NCBI RefSeq assembly: GCF_023516435.1
Contig: NZ_CP097332.1
Span: 1-64,000 of the forward strand
Reading direction: 5' to 3'
Source: Jatrophihabitans telluris
GTDB taxonomy: Bacteria > Actinomycetota > Actinomycetes > Mycobacteriales > Jatrophihabitantaceae
Length of the DNA stretch: 64,000 nt
The position numbers and the translations under genes are program-made. Of the stretch, positions 8,477 to 16,901 are shown one piece after another. The notes under the pieces are model-generated. The model did no database searches. It saw only the letters and a list, made by a program, of their open reading frames with translations, and was not told where the DNA came from. Within the stretch, counting starts at the first letter, position 1. Each line of letters starts with the position of its first letter.

Positions 8477-9984
8477 ACCCCGGCCAGCTTGTAGAACGCG
8501 TGGTTCCACCGCAGTTCTCGGGTGAAACCGCGACCGGTGGTGTCGTGGTCGATGAGGGCGAGTTCGGTTCGCGTCATCGTGGCGAAGGTGTCGATCATGC
8601 TCGCGTCCAGGGCCGTGGACAGCACGGTGTGGTGGGGTCCGCCGGAGGCCAGCCAGCACTCGGCCGAGGTCGCCAGCGACGGCTCGGGTTCCCAGACGGC
8701 ACAGGCGACGGGCAGCCTCGGAAGGTCCTCATCCGGCTCGACAACGGTGACCGCGTTGGCCGTGAGCCTGAACCGGGCGCCGACGTCGGAGATGCCGACC
8801 ACGATGCCCGCGCCCGGAGCGGCGGAGAATTTCAGGCGCACCGGGTCCTCTCGCCCGCCGATACCCAGCGGATGGATTTCCAACGTCGGCGTGGCCGCCG
8901 CGATCGACGGGCAGACCTCGAGCATGTGCGCGCCGAGGATGCGCTGCGGGCCGGGGCCGTAGTGGTAGGTGTAGTCCTCCATGAACGATGTGCCGCCGGG
9001 CCGGCCGTGCGCCATCACCTTCAGCGTTCGCAGCATCATCGAGGTCTTCCAGTCGCCCTCCCCGCCGAAGCCGAAGCCGTCGGCCATCAGCCGCTGGACG
9101 GCCAGCCCGGGAAGCTGCCGCAGGCCTCCGAGGTCTTCGAAGTTGGACGTGAAGGCGGTGAAACCACCGTCGTCGAGGAAGGTCCGCAAGCCGGCCTCGA
9201 TGCGCGCGCCGTAACGCAGCGAGTCGTGCCGGTCGCCGTTCGGCCGCAACTCGGGCACGACGTCGTAGCGGTCGAGGTACTCGGTGACGAGGTCATCGAT
9301 CGCGCCGTCCTCCACCGCGTCCACCACCGCGACGAGGTCGTTGACCGCGTAGGTGTTCACCGAGGTGCCGAAGTGCAGTTCAGCCTCGACCTTGTCGCCC
9401 TCGGTCACGGCGACGCCGCGCATGTTGTCCCCGAAGCGGGCCAGCCGCATAGTCCGCATGGCCTGGTACGCGGTGGCGACCCTGGACCAGTCACAGATGC
9501 GCTCTCGGGTGTGCGGATCGTCCACGTGGCCGGCGACGGTGGTGCGGGCCAGGCCGAGCCGCGTCTGGATGTAGCCGAATTCCCGGTCGCCGTGCGCGGA
9601 CTGGTTCAGGTTCATGAAGTCCATGTCCAGGCTCGACCAGGGCAGCGCCTCGTTGGCCTGGGTGTGGAAATGCAGTAGCGGCTTGGCCAGCGCGTCCAGC
9701 CCGCGGATCCACATCTTGGCCGGGGAGAAGGTGTGCATCCACGCGATCACGCCGATGCAGGACTCGTCGGAGTTGGCGGCGACCATCGCGCGCAGGATGG
9801 CGTCGGAATCCTTCAGTACCGGCACCCAGCGAATCGAGACCGGCAGCTCGTCGAGTCGCTTGGCGATGTCCTGGGACTGCTGGGCGACCCGCGTCAGCGT
9901 CTGCTCGCCGTAGAGGTCCTGGCTACCGGTCAGGAACCATACTTCGCGATCGGCGAACGGGTTTCCGGTTGCACGGCTGGTCAT
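8473..9984 (-). CDS. araA: L-arabinose isomerase AraA
   Basis: Isomerises L-arabinose to L-ribulose, the first catabolic step. The product is 503 aa, the usual length, with the ATG at 9984 behind a GGAG site. Family blocks visible: [15 protein letters not shown] at the N-terminus, [18 protein letters not shown], the metal-site region around [16 protein letters not shown], and the C-terminal [10 protein letters not shown]. It is the first gene of the araA-araB-araD operon, with a LacI-type operator in its promoter. Confidence 0.95.
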   Translation of the reverse strand: MTSRATGNPFADREVWFLTGSQDLYGEQTLTRVAQQSQDIAKRLDELPVSIRWVPVLKDSDAILRAMVAANSDESCIGVIAWMHTFSPAKMWIRGLDALAKPLLHFHTQANEALPWSSLDMDFMNLNQSAHGDREFGYIQTRLGLARTTVAGHVDDPHTRERICDWSRVATAYQAMRTMRLARFGDNMRGVAVTEGDKVEAELHFGTSVNTYAVNDLVAVVDAVEDGAIDDLVTEYLDRYDVVPELRPNGDRHDSLRYGARIEAGLRTFLDDGGFTAFTSNFEDLGGLRQLPGLAVQRLMADGFGFGGEGDWKTSMMLRTLKVMAHGRPGGTSFMEDYTYHYGPGPQRILGAHMLEVCPSIAAATPTLEIHPLGIGGREDPVRLKFSAAPGAGIVVGISDVGARFRLTANAVTVVEPDEDLPRLPVACAVWEPEPSLATSAECWLASGGPHHTVLSTALDASMIDTFATMTRTELALIDHDTTGRGFTRELRWNHAFYKLAGV

Positions 9985-10029
9985 GCGGTCTCCGAGCGTC
10001 GGGTGGGTGGGCCACGGGCGAGTAGAGGA

Positions 10030-10058
10030 ATGTTAACGCTAACAATCTAGGGCGACAA
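10030..10058 (-). promoter_or_regulatory. araA promoter with LacI-type operator
   Basis: A near-perfect dyad, TGTTAACGCTAACA (10031-10044), has the centre-CG form of LacI-family operators. On the minus strand it sits between a -35-like TTGTCG (10053-10058) and overlaps a -10-like TAACAT (10030-10035), spacing 17 bp, so a bound repressor would block the promoter of araABD. It differs from the operators at 16.7-19.0 kb, so a different LacI-type protein may use it. Confidence 0.65.
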
Positions 10059-10113
10059 GGCTGGCGACCGTCCGGGTCGTGCCGCGGGTCCCGGGGTGCC
10101 GCGCGCTCGGCGG

Positions 10114-11613
10114 TCAGGAAGCTCGGCCGGTGACCACGGTCCAGGACTCGGCCGGCAGCAGCACCGAGGTTGACCGCGCCCCGGGACTCACGGCCTCGAA
10201 CTGGACCAGGCCCAGATCGCGGACATCGCGTTGATCATCGGCGGCCAGCCCCGCGACCGAATCGACGGTGAAGGTGGAGAACGCCGCGTGGTCCAGGCTG
10301 ACCTCGATCGGTTGGCTGCCGCGGTTGGTCAGGAAAATCCCGATCGCGCCGCTCGAGGCATCGAAGGAGGCCGCCGCCGCGACCTGGGCCACGGTTCCCG
10401 AGGTCGGGGTGGAGAACTCCGGCGCCTGCACCGGGACCCGTAGAGCGACGCCGTGAGCAGCAGCCGCGGTGGCCGCGAAGGGATGGAACAGCGACTGCTT
10501 CCAGAGGCCACCACCGGGCTCGGTCATGATCGGCGCGCTGACGTTGACCAGCAAGGAGAGGCAGCCGATCTTGACCCTGTCCGCGTGGTTGAGCATGCCG
10601 ATCAGCAGGTCACCCAGCACCACGGCGTCCAGGGCGGGGTAGACGTCCTCGGTGATCGCCGGCGCGTGGCTGATCGGCCTCAGCGGTGCCCCGGCCGGGG
10701 AGCCGGCCGCAGCGGAAGACCACACGTTCCACTCGTCGAGGGAGATCATCAGCCGCCTGTCGGAGTTCAGTCGCGAGCTGACTGCGTCACAGGTGGAAAC
10801 CACATCGGTGATGAACCGTTCGAGCCGTCGGCCGGAGGCGAGGAAGTCGCGCCGATGACCGGTTCCGTCGTAGTAGGCGTGCATCGAGATGTAGTCGGCG
10901 ATCTCCAGCGTCGCTTCGGCCACTGTGGTCTCCCACGAGCCGAAGGTCGCCATCTGTCGGTTGGACGAACCGCAGGCCACCAGCTCGATGGACGGGTCGA
11001 CCAGCCGCATCGCCTTGCCCGCTTCCGCGGCCCGGGCGCCGTACTCGGCGGCGGAGGTGTGTCCAAGCTGCCAGGGACCGTCCATCTCGTTGCCCAGGCA
11101 CCACGTCCGGATCCCGTACGGTTCACTACGGCCGTTGGCAACCCGGGACGCCGCGATCGTGGTGTCCGCGGCCAGGTTGCAGTACTCGACCAGGTCCGCG
11201 GCCGCGCGCACCCCCGCCGTTCCGAGGTTGACGGCCATGATCGGGTCCAGGCCGCATCGGGCCGCCCAGGGCAGGAATTCGTCCACTCCGACGAGGTTGG
11301 GCTCGATGGACCGCCAGGCCAGGTCCAGCCGGGTCGGGCGTTGGGCCACCGGCCCGATGCCGTCGCGCCAGTCGTAGCCGGAGACGAAGTTGCCCCCCGG
11401 GTAGCGGACCGCGGTAACGCCCAGTTCCTCGATCAGGGCCGCGACATCGCCGCGGAAGCCGGCGGCGTCCGCGGTGGGATGCGACGGCTCGTAGATTCCG
11501 GTGTACAGGCAGCGGCCCATGTGCTCGACGAACGAGCCGAACATGCGCCGGTCGATGTCGCCGACGACGAAGGCCGGATGCAGGACAAGCCGGGCGGCGG
11601 GGGTGCAAGCCAA
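10114..11613 (-). CDS. Alpha-L-arabinofuranosidase, GH51 (first copy)
   Basis: Releases terminal arabinofuranosyl residues from arabino-oligosaccharides. The product is 499 aa; no signal peptide is seen, so it is probably intracellular. The start is most likely the TTG at 11613, with AAAGG upstream and FGSFVEHMGRCLYTGIYEP near residue 25. GH51 clan-A catalytic residues are visible: acid/base Glu in WCLGNEMDGPW and nucleophile Glu in SLDEWNVW. It is a paralogue of the gene at 15.1-16.6 kb and lies between the sugar permease genes and araA, consistent with oligomer uptake followed by internal hydrolysis. Confidence 0.92.
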   Translation of the reverse strand: MACTPAARLVLHPAFVVGDIDRRMFGSFVEHMGRCLYTGIYEPSHPTADAAGFRGDVAALIEELGVTAVRYPGGNFVSGYDWRDGIGPVAQRPTRLDLAWRSIEPNLVGVDEFLPWAARCGLDPIMAVNLGTAGVRAAADLVEYCNLAADTTIAASRVANGRSEPYGIRTWCLGNEMDGPWQLGHTSAAEYGARAAEAGKAMRLVDPSIELVACGSSNRQMATFGSWETTVAEATLEIADYISMHAYYDGTGHRRDFLASGRRLERFITDVVSTCDAVSSRLNSDRRLMISLDEWNVWSSAAAGSPAGAPLRPISHAPAITEDVYPALDAVVLGDLLIGMLNHADRVKIGCLSLLVNVSAPIMTEPGGGLWKQSLFHPFAATAAAAHGVALRVPVQAPEFSTPTSGTVAQVAAAASFDASSGAIGIFLTNRGSQPIEVSLDHAAFSTFTVDSVAGLAADDQRDVRDLGLVQFEAVSPGARSTSVLLPAESWTVVTGRAS

Positions 11614-11660
11614 GAGATAACCCTTTCCGAGTCGGGGTTTCGGGGCCCTCGATCGGTCCC

Positions 11661-11708
11661 TGTTCGGTCAGCGGGCGCTCTGTTCGGTCTGCCGCGCTGT
11701 GTTCGGTG
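11661..11708. repeat. Three TGTTCGGT direct repeats at about 20-bp spacing
   Basis: TGTTCGGT begins at 11661, 11681 and 11700 in the 121-bp space between a permease gene and the downstream GH51 gene. The spacing of about two helical turns would put the copies on one DNA face. This could be a binding site or merely a slippage product; only the repetition is seen. Confidence 0.4.
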
Positions 11709-11734
11709 CCCGTTCAACGGCCGGCCGCCGGGCG

Positions 11735-12640
11735 TCAGCGGCTGCTGCCGGCGAGCAGTCCGCGAATGAAGTGCCGCTGGAGCAGGACGAACAACAGGAC
11801 CGTCGGAATCGTGGCGAACGTACAGGCCGCCATCAGCTGGCCCCACAGGTCCGCACTGCTGGCGCCGGCTTGTGAACCACTGACGTTGGAGGACAACCCG
11901 GCCAGCAACACGGCCAGGGTCTGATGCTGCTGGTCGTTGATGGCCACGATCGGCCAGACCAGATCGTTGTAGATGTTGAACAGTGACAGCACGGCGAGCG
12001 CGGCCAGGGCCGGTCGCAGGATCGGCACCACGACCGAACGGAAGGCCCGCAGCGGTCCAGCGCCGTCGATGCGCGCCGCGTCGAGCAGTTCGTCCGGGAT
12101 CTGACTGATGGTCTGACGCATCCAGAACACGCTGAAGGCATCGATCGCGCCCGGCAGGATCAGGGCCTGAAAGGTGTTGATCCAGCCCAGCTGAGACATC
12201 TCCAACAACAGCGGAATGATGAGCACGAGGGTCGGCAGCATCAGGGTCAACAGCACAAAGCCGAACAGAAACCCTTTGAACGGGAAGGCGAACTTCGCGA
12301 AGCCATAGCCGGCCAGCGGTGCGAAGACGAGCAGTACGGCGCCCTTGAACACGACGACCACGGCCGTGTTGAACAGTGCCCGCACAATCGGGACGTGCGC
12401 GAACATGTCGCGCCAGTTGTGCAGGGTCGCGTGGAACGGATTGAACGACAACGGGTTGTTGAGAATGGTCGCTCCCGGCTTGAACGACGAGGTGATCATC
12501 CAGAACAGGGGGTACAGAAACAGCACGGCGATCAGGAGCATCGCGCCGTAGCCGAGCAGCGAGCGAATCCGGGACCTTGCGGTGGCCGGCCGGCGGAGTC
12601 CGCCGGGTCCGTCCAGCGAGATGTCGGCGGTAGCGGTCAT
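11735..12640 (-). CDS. Carbohydrate ABC transporter permease (MalG/AraQ type)
   Basis: Membrane permease for import of arabinose-containing oligosaccharides (substrate inferred from context). The product is 301 aa with six predicted helices, the first being YGAMLLIAVLFLYPLFWMITSSFKP. The EAA loop is present as ELLDAARIDGAGPLRAFRSVVVPILRPAL, where it contacts the ATPase. It follows the other permease by 4 bp. No ATP-binding subunit gene is present in this cluster, so a shared MsiK-type ATPase encoded elsewhere is likely, as in many Actinobacteria. Confidence 0.93.
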   Translation of the reverse strand: MTATADISLDGPGGLRRPATARSRIRSLLGYGAMLLIAVLFLYPLFWMITSSFKPGATILNNPLSFNPFHATLHNWRDMFAHVPIVRALFNTAVVVVFKGAVLLVFAPLAGYGFAKFAFPFKGFLFGFVLLTLMLPTLVLIIPLLLEMSQLGWINTFQALILPGAIDAFSVFWMRQTISQIPDELLDAARIDGAGPLRAFRSVVVPILRPALAALAVLSLFNIYNDLVWPIVAINDQQHQTLAVLLAGLSSNVSGSQAGASSADLWGQLMAACTFATIPTVLLFVLLQRHFIRGLLAGSSR

Positions 12641-12644
12641 CGGC

Positions 12645-13589
12645 TCAATCCTCCTTCGACCGGAGTACCCGGACGGCGAACAGCGACAGCAGGAACACCA
12701 GGACCACGAGCAGGAACGAGTTGGCTGCGCCGGTGCCCAGGTCCGATGCCGAGATGTGGTTGTACAGGTACAGCCCTGACGTAGTGGAGCTGTTGTACGG
12801 GCCGCCTCTGGTCAGGACGTACGGCTCCAGGAACATCTGGGAGATACCCAGGGTGGAGACGACGATGAAGAACCCGATGGTGCGACGAACGAGGGGCACA
12901 GTGACCGAGAGGAAGGTTCGGATCGCACCGGCGCCGTCGATGGCGCTGGCTTCGTAGACGTCGGTCGGAATGCCCTGCACCGCCGAGAGCATGATGATGA
13001 GCGCGAACCCGCTGGTCTTCCACAGCACGAACAACGCGATCGTCGGCTTGGCCCAGGTAGTGGTGGTCAGCCAGCCGACGGATGGTCCGGACAGCCAGCC
13101 CAGCACGGTGTTCACCACACCGAAGTTGTTGTCGAAGATCAGGATGAACGCCTGCGCCATCGCGGCCAGCGGCGTCACGTAGGGAAGAATCACCACTACC
13201 CGCAGGGTTTTCTTGAATCGGAGCCTGGACCGGGTCAGGGCAGATGCGACCGCGATCGCCCCAATCGTCTGTACTGGGACGATCAGCAGCCACATCACTG
13301 CCGAGTTGCCGAGCGAGGCCCAGAAGTCGGCGTTGGTCAGCAGATAGGTGTAGTTCGACCACCCGATCCAGTGCAGCACGCCGGCTCCGTGCCAGTCACT
13401 GAAGCTGAGCTCCAGCGCGTAGATCATCGGGTATGCGGTGAACGCTGCGAACAGCAGGAAGAACGGTGCGATGAGCAGGTAGCCCACCCACCATTCGCGC
13501 GGCAGCCTCGAACGCTTGCGCACCGGCACGGGCGGGTCCGCGAGCGCCGGCGAACGAGGTGCTGAGGTGTTCCAGCTGATGACCGACAC
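12645..13589 (-). CDS. Carbohydrate ABC transporter permease (MalF/AraP type)
   Basis: Membrane permease partner of the preceding protein. The product is 314 aa from the GTG at 13589, three bases after the binding-protein stop. A short basic N-terminus (RKRSRLPREWW) is followed by a first helix (GYLLIAPFFLLFAAFTAYPMIY) typical of the MalF group. The EAA loop reads DVYEASAIDGAGAIRTFLSVTVPLVRRTI. Gene order binding protein-permease-permease is standard for the CUT1 sugar transporters. Confidence 0.93.
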   Translation of the reverse strand: MSVISWNTSAPRSPALADPPVPVRKRSRLPREWWVGYLLIAPFFLLFAAFTAYPMIYALELSFSDWHGAGVLHWIGWSNYTYLLTNADFWASLGNSAVMWLLIVPVQTIGAIAVASALTRSRLRFKKTLRVVVILPYVTPLAAMAQAFILIFDNNFGVVNTVLGWLSGPSVGWLTTTTWAKPTIALFVLWKTSGFALIIMLSAVQGIPTDVYEASAIDGAGAIRTFLSVTVPLVRRTIGFFIVVSTLGISQMFLEPYVLTRGGPYNSSTTSGLYLYNHISASDLGTGAANSFLLVVLVFLLSLFAVRVLRSKED

Positions 13590-13592
13590 GGC

Positions 13593-14972
13593 TCAGTGCG
13601 ACCGGTCGACGAGGTTGGTCTGGATCGCCGAAGCCGACTTCTTCACGACATCGTCCACGCTCATCCTGCCGTCCATGAGTTTCTGCAGGTTGGCACCGAG
13701 GTAGGTGGCCGCCTGGTTGAACCAGCTTGGGATACGGTAACCCGCCGGGATGGCCAGCGAAGCCTTGGTCCCGACGTCCCAGACCGACTGGCTGCCCAAT
13801 CCGGCCAACGGCTTGAACAACGGGTTCGCGGGGTCAAGGGCCGATTTCACCGACGGCAGTGCGGTGTTGATCCCGTTCGGGTAGACGCTGTTCGGGCCGA
13901 ACACGCCCTTGTAGCCCTCAGCGCTGTACACCGCGTACTCGTAGAACAGCCAGGCCAGCTCGGGGTGCGCGGCCTTGGCCGGAATGACGAACGAACTCCC
14001 GCCCATCACGCCCGAACGGGCACCGCCGGGCGTCCACGCCGGCAGCTCCGCCACGCGCCAGTGCCCGACGCTCTTCTTGAAGGTGCTCTGGATGAGGAAG
14101 TTGAACCAGATGGCCCACGGCGCCAAGGAGATCACGTCGCCGTCCGCCTGCGCGATCTGGGCCGAGCTGGCGAACTTGCTGCGAGCGCCCAGGCCCTCGT
14201 CGGCGACGGCCTTGATCCAGGTCAGAGCTTTGCGGAAGGCGTCGGTGTCGATCGTGAGCTTGCCGTTGGCGTCGATCATGCCGGTGCCCTGCTGCTGGTT
14301 GACCAGCATCATCAGCCACTGCATGGCCAGGTTCGGGTCCTGCTCCAGCGGGATCGGCCGCGCGTTCGGGTTGCGACCCTTGATCTCCCGCGCGGCGTTC
14401 AGCAGGGCGTCGTAGCTGGTCAGCGACCCGGGATCCACCTTGGCCCCGGACAGCACATCCTCCCGGTAGTACAGCAGGCCCGGGTCGGTGTCCCACGGGA
14501 TGCCGACGAGCTTGCCCTGGTAGGAGTTGACGTCCAGCTTGTACTGGACGGTGTCGGCGGTGTACTTGCTCATCAGTTGCGAGACGTCATAGAGGTGCTC
14601 GGCCTGACCGAGAATGTTGTTGTCGGTGAAGAAGGAGCCGTCGGGTACTCCGGTGCCGCTGACCAGCGCCGGCGGCAGCTTCGTGTCGACGTCGACGCCG
14701 ACCAGGGTCAGCTTCACATTCGGGTACTTCTTGCTGAAGCCGGGCAGCAGCGTCTTGAAGACCTTCAACAGATCATCGTCACGAAACCACAGCGTGGCCG
14801 ATCCGCTCGCCGTGCTCGGCGATACCGAGGCCAGCGCCTTGGTCGTCGACGTGGTGCCAGGGCTACAGGCTGACAGCACGCCGGCCGCAGCGGTGCCCGC
14901 ACCGACCGCACCCATCAGCTGCAGCAGGGTCCGGCGGGAAAGGCCGCTAGGAACTACACCGTTCGAAACCAT
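13593..14972 (-). CDS. Sugar-binding lipoprotein of an ABC transporter
   Basis: Extracytoplasmic solute-binding protein for the two permeases downstream; probably binds arabino-oligosaccharides. The product is 459 aa with ATG at 14972. The N-terminus has a twin-arginine-like SRRTLLQLMG followed by a hydrophobic run and the lipobox LSAC, so it should be exported and lipid-anchored. The mature part has the family-1 binding-protein layout, with LWFRDDDLLKVFKTLLPGFSKKYPNVKL at the start and a C-terminal VDDVVKKSASAIQ. It starts 101 bp after the GH51 gene upstream on the same strand. Confidence 0.92.
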   Translation of the reverse strand: MVSNGVVPSGLSRRTLLQLMGAVGAGTAAAGVLSACSPGTTSTTKALASVSPSTASGSATLWFRDDDLLKVFKTLLPGFSKKYPNVKLTLVGVDVDTKLPPALVSGTGVPDGSFFTDNNILGQAEHLYDVSQLMSKYTADTVQYKLDVNSYQGKLVGIPWDTDPGLLYYREDVLSGAKVDPGSLTSYDALLNAAREIKGRNPNARPIPLEQDPNLAMQWLMMLVNQQQGTGMIDANGKLTIDTDAFRKALTWIKAVADEGLGARSKFASSAQIAQADGDVISLAPWAIWFNFLIQSTFKKSVGHWRVAELPAWTPGGARSGVMGGSSFVIPAKAAHPELAWLFYEYAVYSAEGYKGVFGPNSVYPNGINTALPSVKSALDPANPLFKPLAGLGSQSVWDVGTKASLAIPAGYRIPSWFNQAATYLGANLQKLMDGRMSVDDVVKKSASAIQTNLVDRSH

Positions 14973-15073
14973 GGAAGTTCGCTCCTTGTTGGTCTGTCGA
15001 TCGATGGATCAATGGATGGATTCGTCTGTGGTCGGGTGGTGGTACTCGATCTGTGCTTCTCGATCGGTCGTGC

Positions 15074-16591
15074 TCAGTCGGCCGCCGCCACGTCGGCGCG
15101 CAGCACGGTCCAACTCTGGGGGGGAAGCGTGAGGACCGTGCGTCCCGGCGTCGAATCGTCCGCGGCGAGCGAGACCAGACCGACCTCAGCCGAGGCGTCG
15201 CGGTCACGCGGGCCGTGCTGATCGGCGATCATCGTGCGCACGTCGGTGGTGCTCCAGCTCTCGAAGCCCCGGTGGGTGACCTCGACCTCGGCTGGGTACT
15301 CGGACCGGTTGGTCAGGAAGATCGCCGCCTGCCCGGTTTCGGGGTCGTGGGTTGCCGACACCGCCACCGTAGGTACGTCCCCGTAACGCCGGGTCGCGAA
15401 CTCGCTCGTCCCGACGCGGGTGACCAGGCTGTGACCCGAGGCGGCCTGCGCCACTGCGGCGAAGGGATGAAACGTCGCCTGCTTCCATGCCGGCCCGGCG
15501 GGTTCGGTCATGATCGGGGCGATGACGTTGACCAGCTGAGCCAGACACCCGATCTTGACGCGGTCCGCGTGGTTGATCAGGCTCGACAGCAGATCGCCGA
15601 CGACGACCGCGTCGAGGGTCGAGTACACGTCCTCGATCCGCGGGCCGGCGATATCGATCGCGACCGCCTCGGTGCCCGGGAAGCGCGACTGGTACCAGAC
15701 GTTCCATTCGTCGAAGGAGACGTTGATCTGCTTACGCCGCCGGGTCCGGGCGGCCACCGCGTCGATGGTCGCGACGACGCCGTCGATGAAGGTGTCCATC
15801 GAGGCGGCGGAGGCGAGGAAACTGGCGCGATCGGCGTCGAATTCCTCGTAGTAGGCGTGCATGGAGATGTAGTCGATGTTCTCGCCCGCCTGCTCGAGAA
15901 CGGTTGATTCCCAGTACCCGAACGTGGGCATCTCGTGGAAGGAGCTGCCACAGGCGACAAGCTCGATGCCCGGATCCACCAGGCGCATCGCCTTGGCCGC
16001 CTCGTTGGCCAGTGCGGCGTACTCCGCGGCGCTCTTGTGTCCGGTCTGCCACGGGCCGTCCATCTCGTTGCCCAGGCACCACAGCCCGATCTCGTAGGGC
16101 TTTGCCGCGCCGTTGGCACGCCGCAGGTCAGACCAGGCAGTGCCCTCGGACAGGTTGCAGTACTCGACGAGCGCCGCGGCTTGGTTGACCCCGGCGGTGC
16201 CGAGGTTGACCGCCATCATCGGCTCGACACCGAGCGCCGCGGCCCACGGCAGGAATTCGTCTGTGCCTACCTGGTTGGTCTCGATCGAGCGCCAGGCCAG
16301 ATCGAGCCGGCGCGGACGATTCTCCCGCGGGCCGATGCCGTCGGTCCAGTCATAGCCCGAGACGAAGTTTCCACCCGGATAGCGAAGGAGGGTGACGCCG
16401 AGTTCCCGGACGAGCTCCTCAACGTCGGTGCGAAATCCATTCTCGTCCGCGGCCGGGTGTCCGGGCTCGTAGACGCCGGTGTACACGCAGCGGCCCATGT
16501 GTTCGACGAAGGAGCCGAACAACCGCCGATCGATCCGGCCACGGTGGTGATCCGGGTCGATCACGACCGTGGTGAGCCTTGGTGTGGGCAT
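15074..16591 (-). CDS. Alpha-L-arabinofuranosidase, GH51 (second copy)
   Basis: Hydrolyses alpha-L-arabinofuranosides. The product is 505 aa from the ATG at 16591, with a strong AAGGGGAATTG leader just before it. The frame stays open upstream, but that stretch is the promoter region. Catalytic residues: acid/base Glu in WCLGNEMDGPW and nucleophile Glu in SFDEWNVWY. It is closely similar along its length to the gene at 10.1-11.6 kb, so the cluster contains a duplicated enzyme. It is divergent from the secreted arabinanase and shares its operator pair, and it may head the operon running through the transporter to araD. Confidence 0.93.
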   Translation of the reverse strand: MPTPRLTTVVIDPDHHRGRIDRRLFGSFVEHMGRCVYTGVYEPGHPAADENGFRTDVEELVRELGVTLLRYPGGNFVSGYDWTDGIGPRENRPRRLDLAWRSIETNQVGTDEFLPWAAALGVEPMMAVNLGTAGVNQAAALVEYCNLSEGTAWSDLRRANGAAKPYEIGLWCLGNEMDGPWQTGHKSAAEYAALANEAAKAMRLVDPGIELVACGSSFHEMPTFGYWESTVLEQAGENIDYISMHAYYEEFDADRASFLASAASMDTFIDGVVATIDAVAARTRRRKQINVSFDEWNVWYQSRFPGTEAVAIDIAGPRIEDVYSTLDAVVVGDLLSSLINHADRVKIGCLAQLVNVIAPIMTEPAGPAWKQATFHPFAAVAQAASGHSLVTRVGTSEFATRRYGDVPTVAVSATHDPETGQAAIFLTNRSEYPAEVEVTHRGFESWSTTDVRTMIADQHGPRDRDASAEVGLVSLAADDSTPGRTVLTLPPQSWTVLRADVAAAD

Positions 16592-16620
16592 CAATTCCCC
16601 TTGCGTATGAATGCTTCCCG

Positions 16621-16659
16621 ACCGGAGCGTGCGGCTGTCACGGGATGCCCCGCTCCGGT
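16621..16659. repeat. Inverted repeat in the GH51 leader
   Basis: ACCGGAGCG and CGCTCCGGT form a 9-bp perfect stem around a 21-nt loop in the untranslated leader of the divergent GH51 gene. It may be an RNA hairpin affecting expression; no known riboswitch is recognised. Confidence 0.4.
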
Positions 16660-16671
16660 CGAGCGCAATTT

Positions 16672-16810
16672 GGTTCCTACGTTGTACCTGCGCCTCGCCA
16701 TCGGCGTCAACCCTTGACGAGACATCCGCCCGACTCGATTCGGTAACAGTCGGGACACCGGGCCCCAGGTCTTGACGGACCTTTCGCGGACCAAGTACAA
16801 CGTAGGAACC
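16672..16810. promoter_or_regulatory. Divergent promoters with twin LacI-type operators
   Basis: GGTTCCTACGTTGTACCT (16672-16689) and AAGTACAACGTAGGAACC (16793-16810) are inverted copies with one mismatch. Each overlaps the -10 of an outward promoter: minus strand TTGACG (16705-16710), 18 bp, TACAAC (16681-16686); plus strand TTGACG (16772-16777), 18 bp, TACAAC (16796-16801). The two promoters are thus mirror images and should be repressed together. A third copy lies before the lacI gene at 19054, the likely regulator. The whole intergenic space (16592-16901) holds these sites and no gene. Confidence 0.8.
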
Positions 16811-16901
16811 GATTGCGTGACACAGCTCACGATCGCGCGGTCCCCCGCACGTCCGCATCGCCCCGCCGCCAGCAGGAATGACCTTTACCCGAAGGGGAAT
16901 C

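Noticed and set aside
6815-8494. 559-codon open frame on the plus strand
   Set aside because: Antisense to araB; shadow of strong third-position G/C bias.
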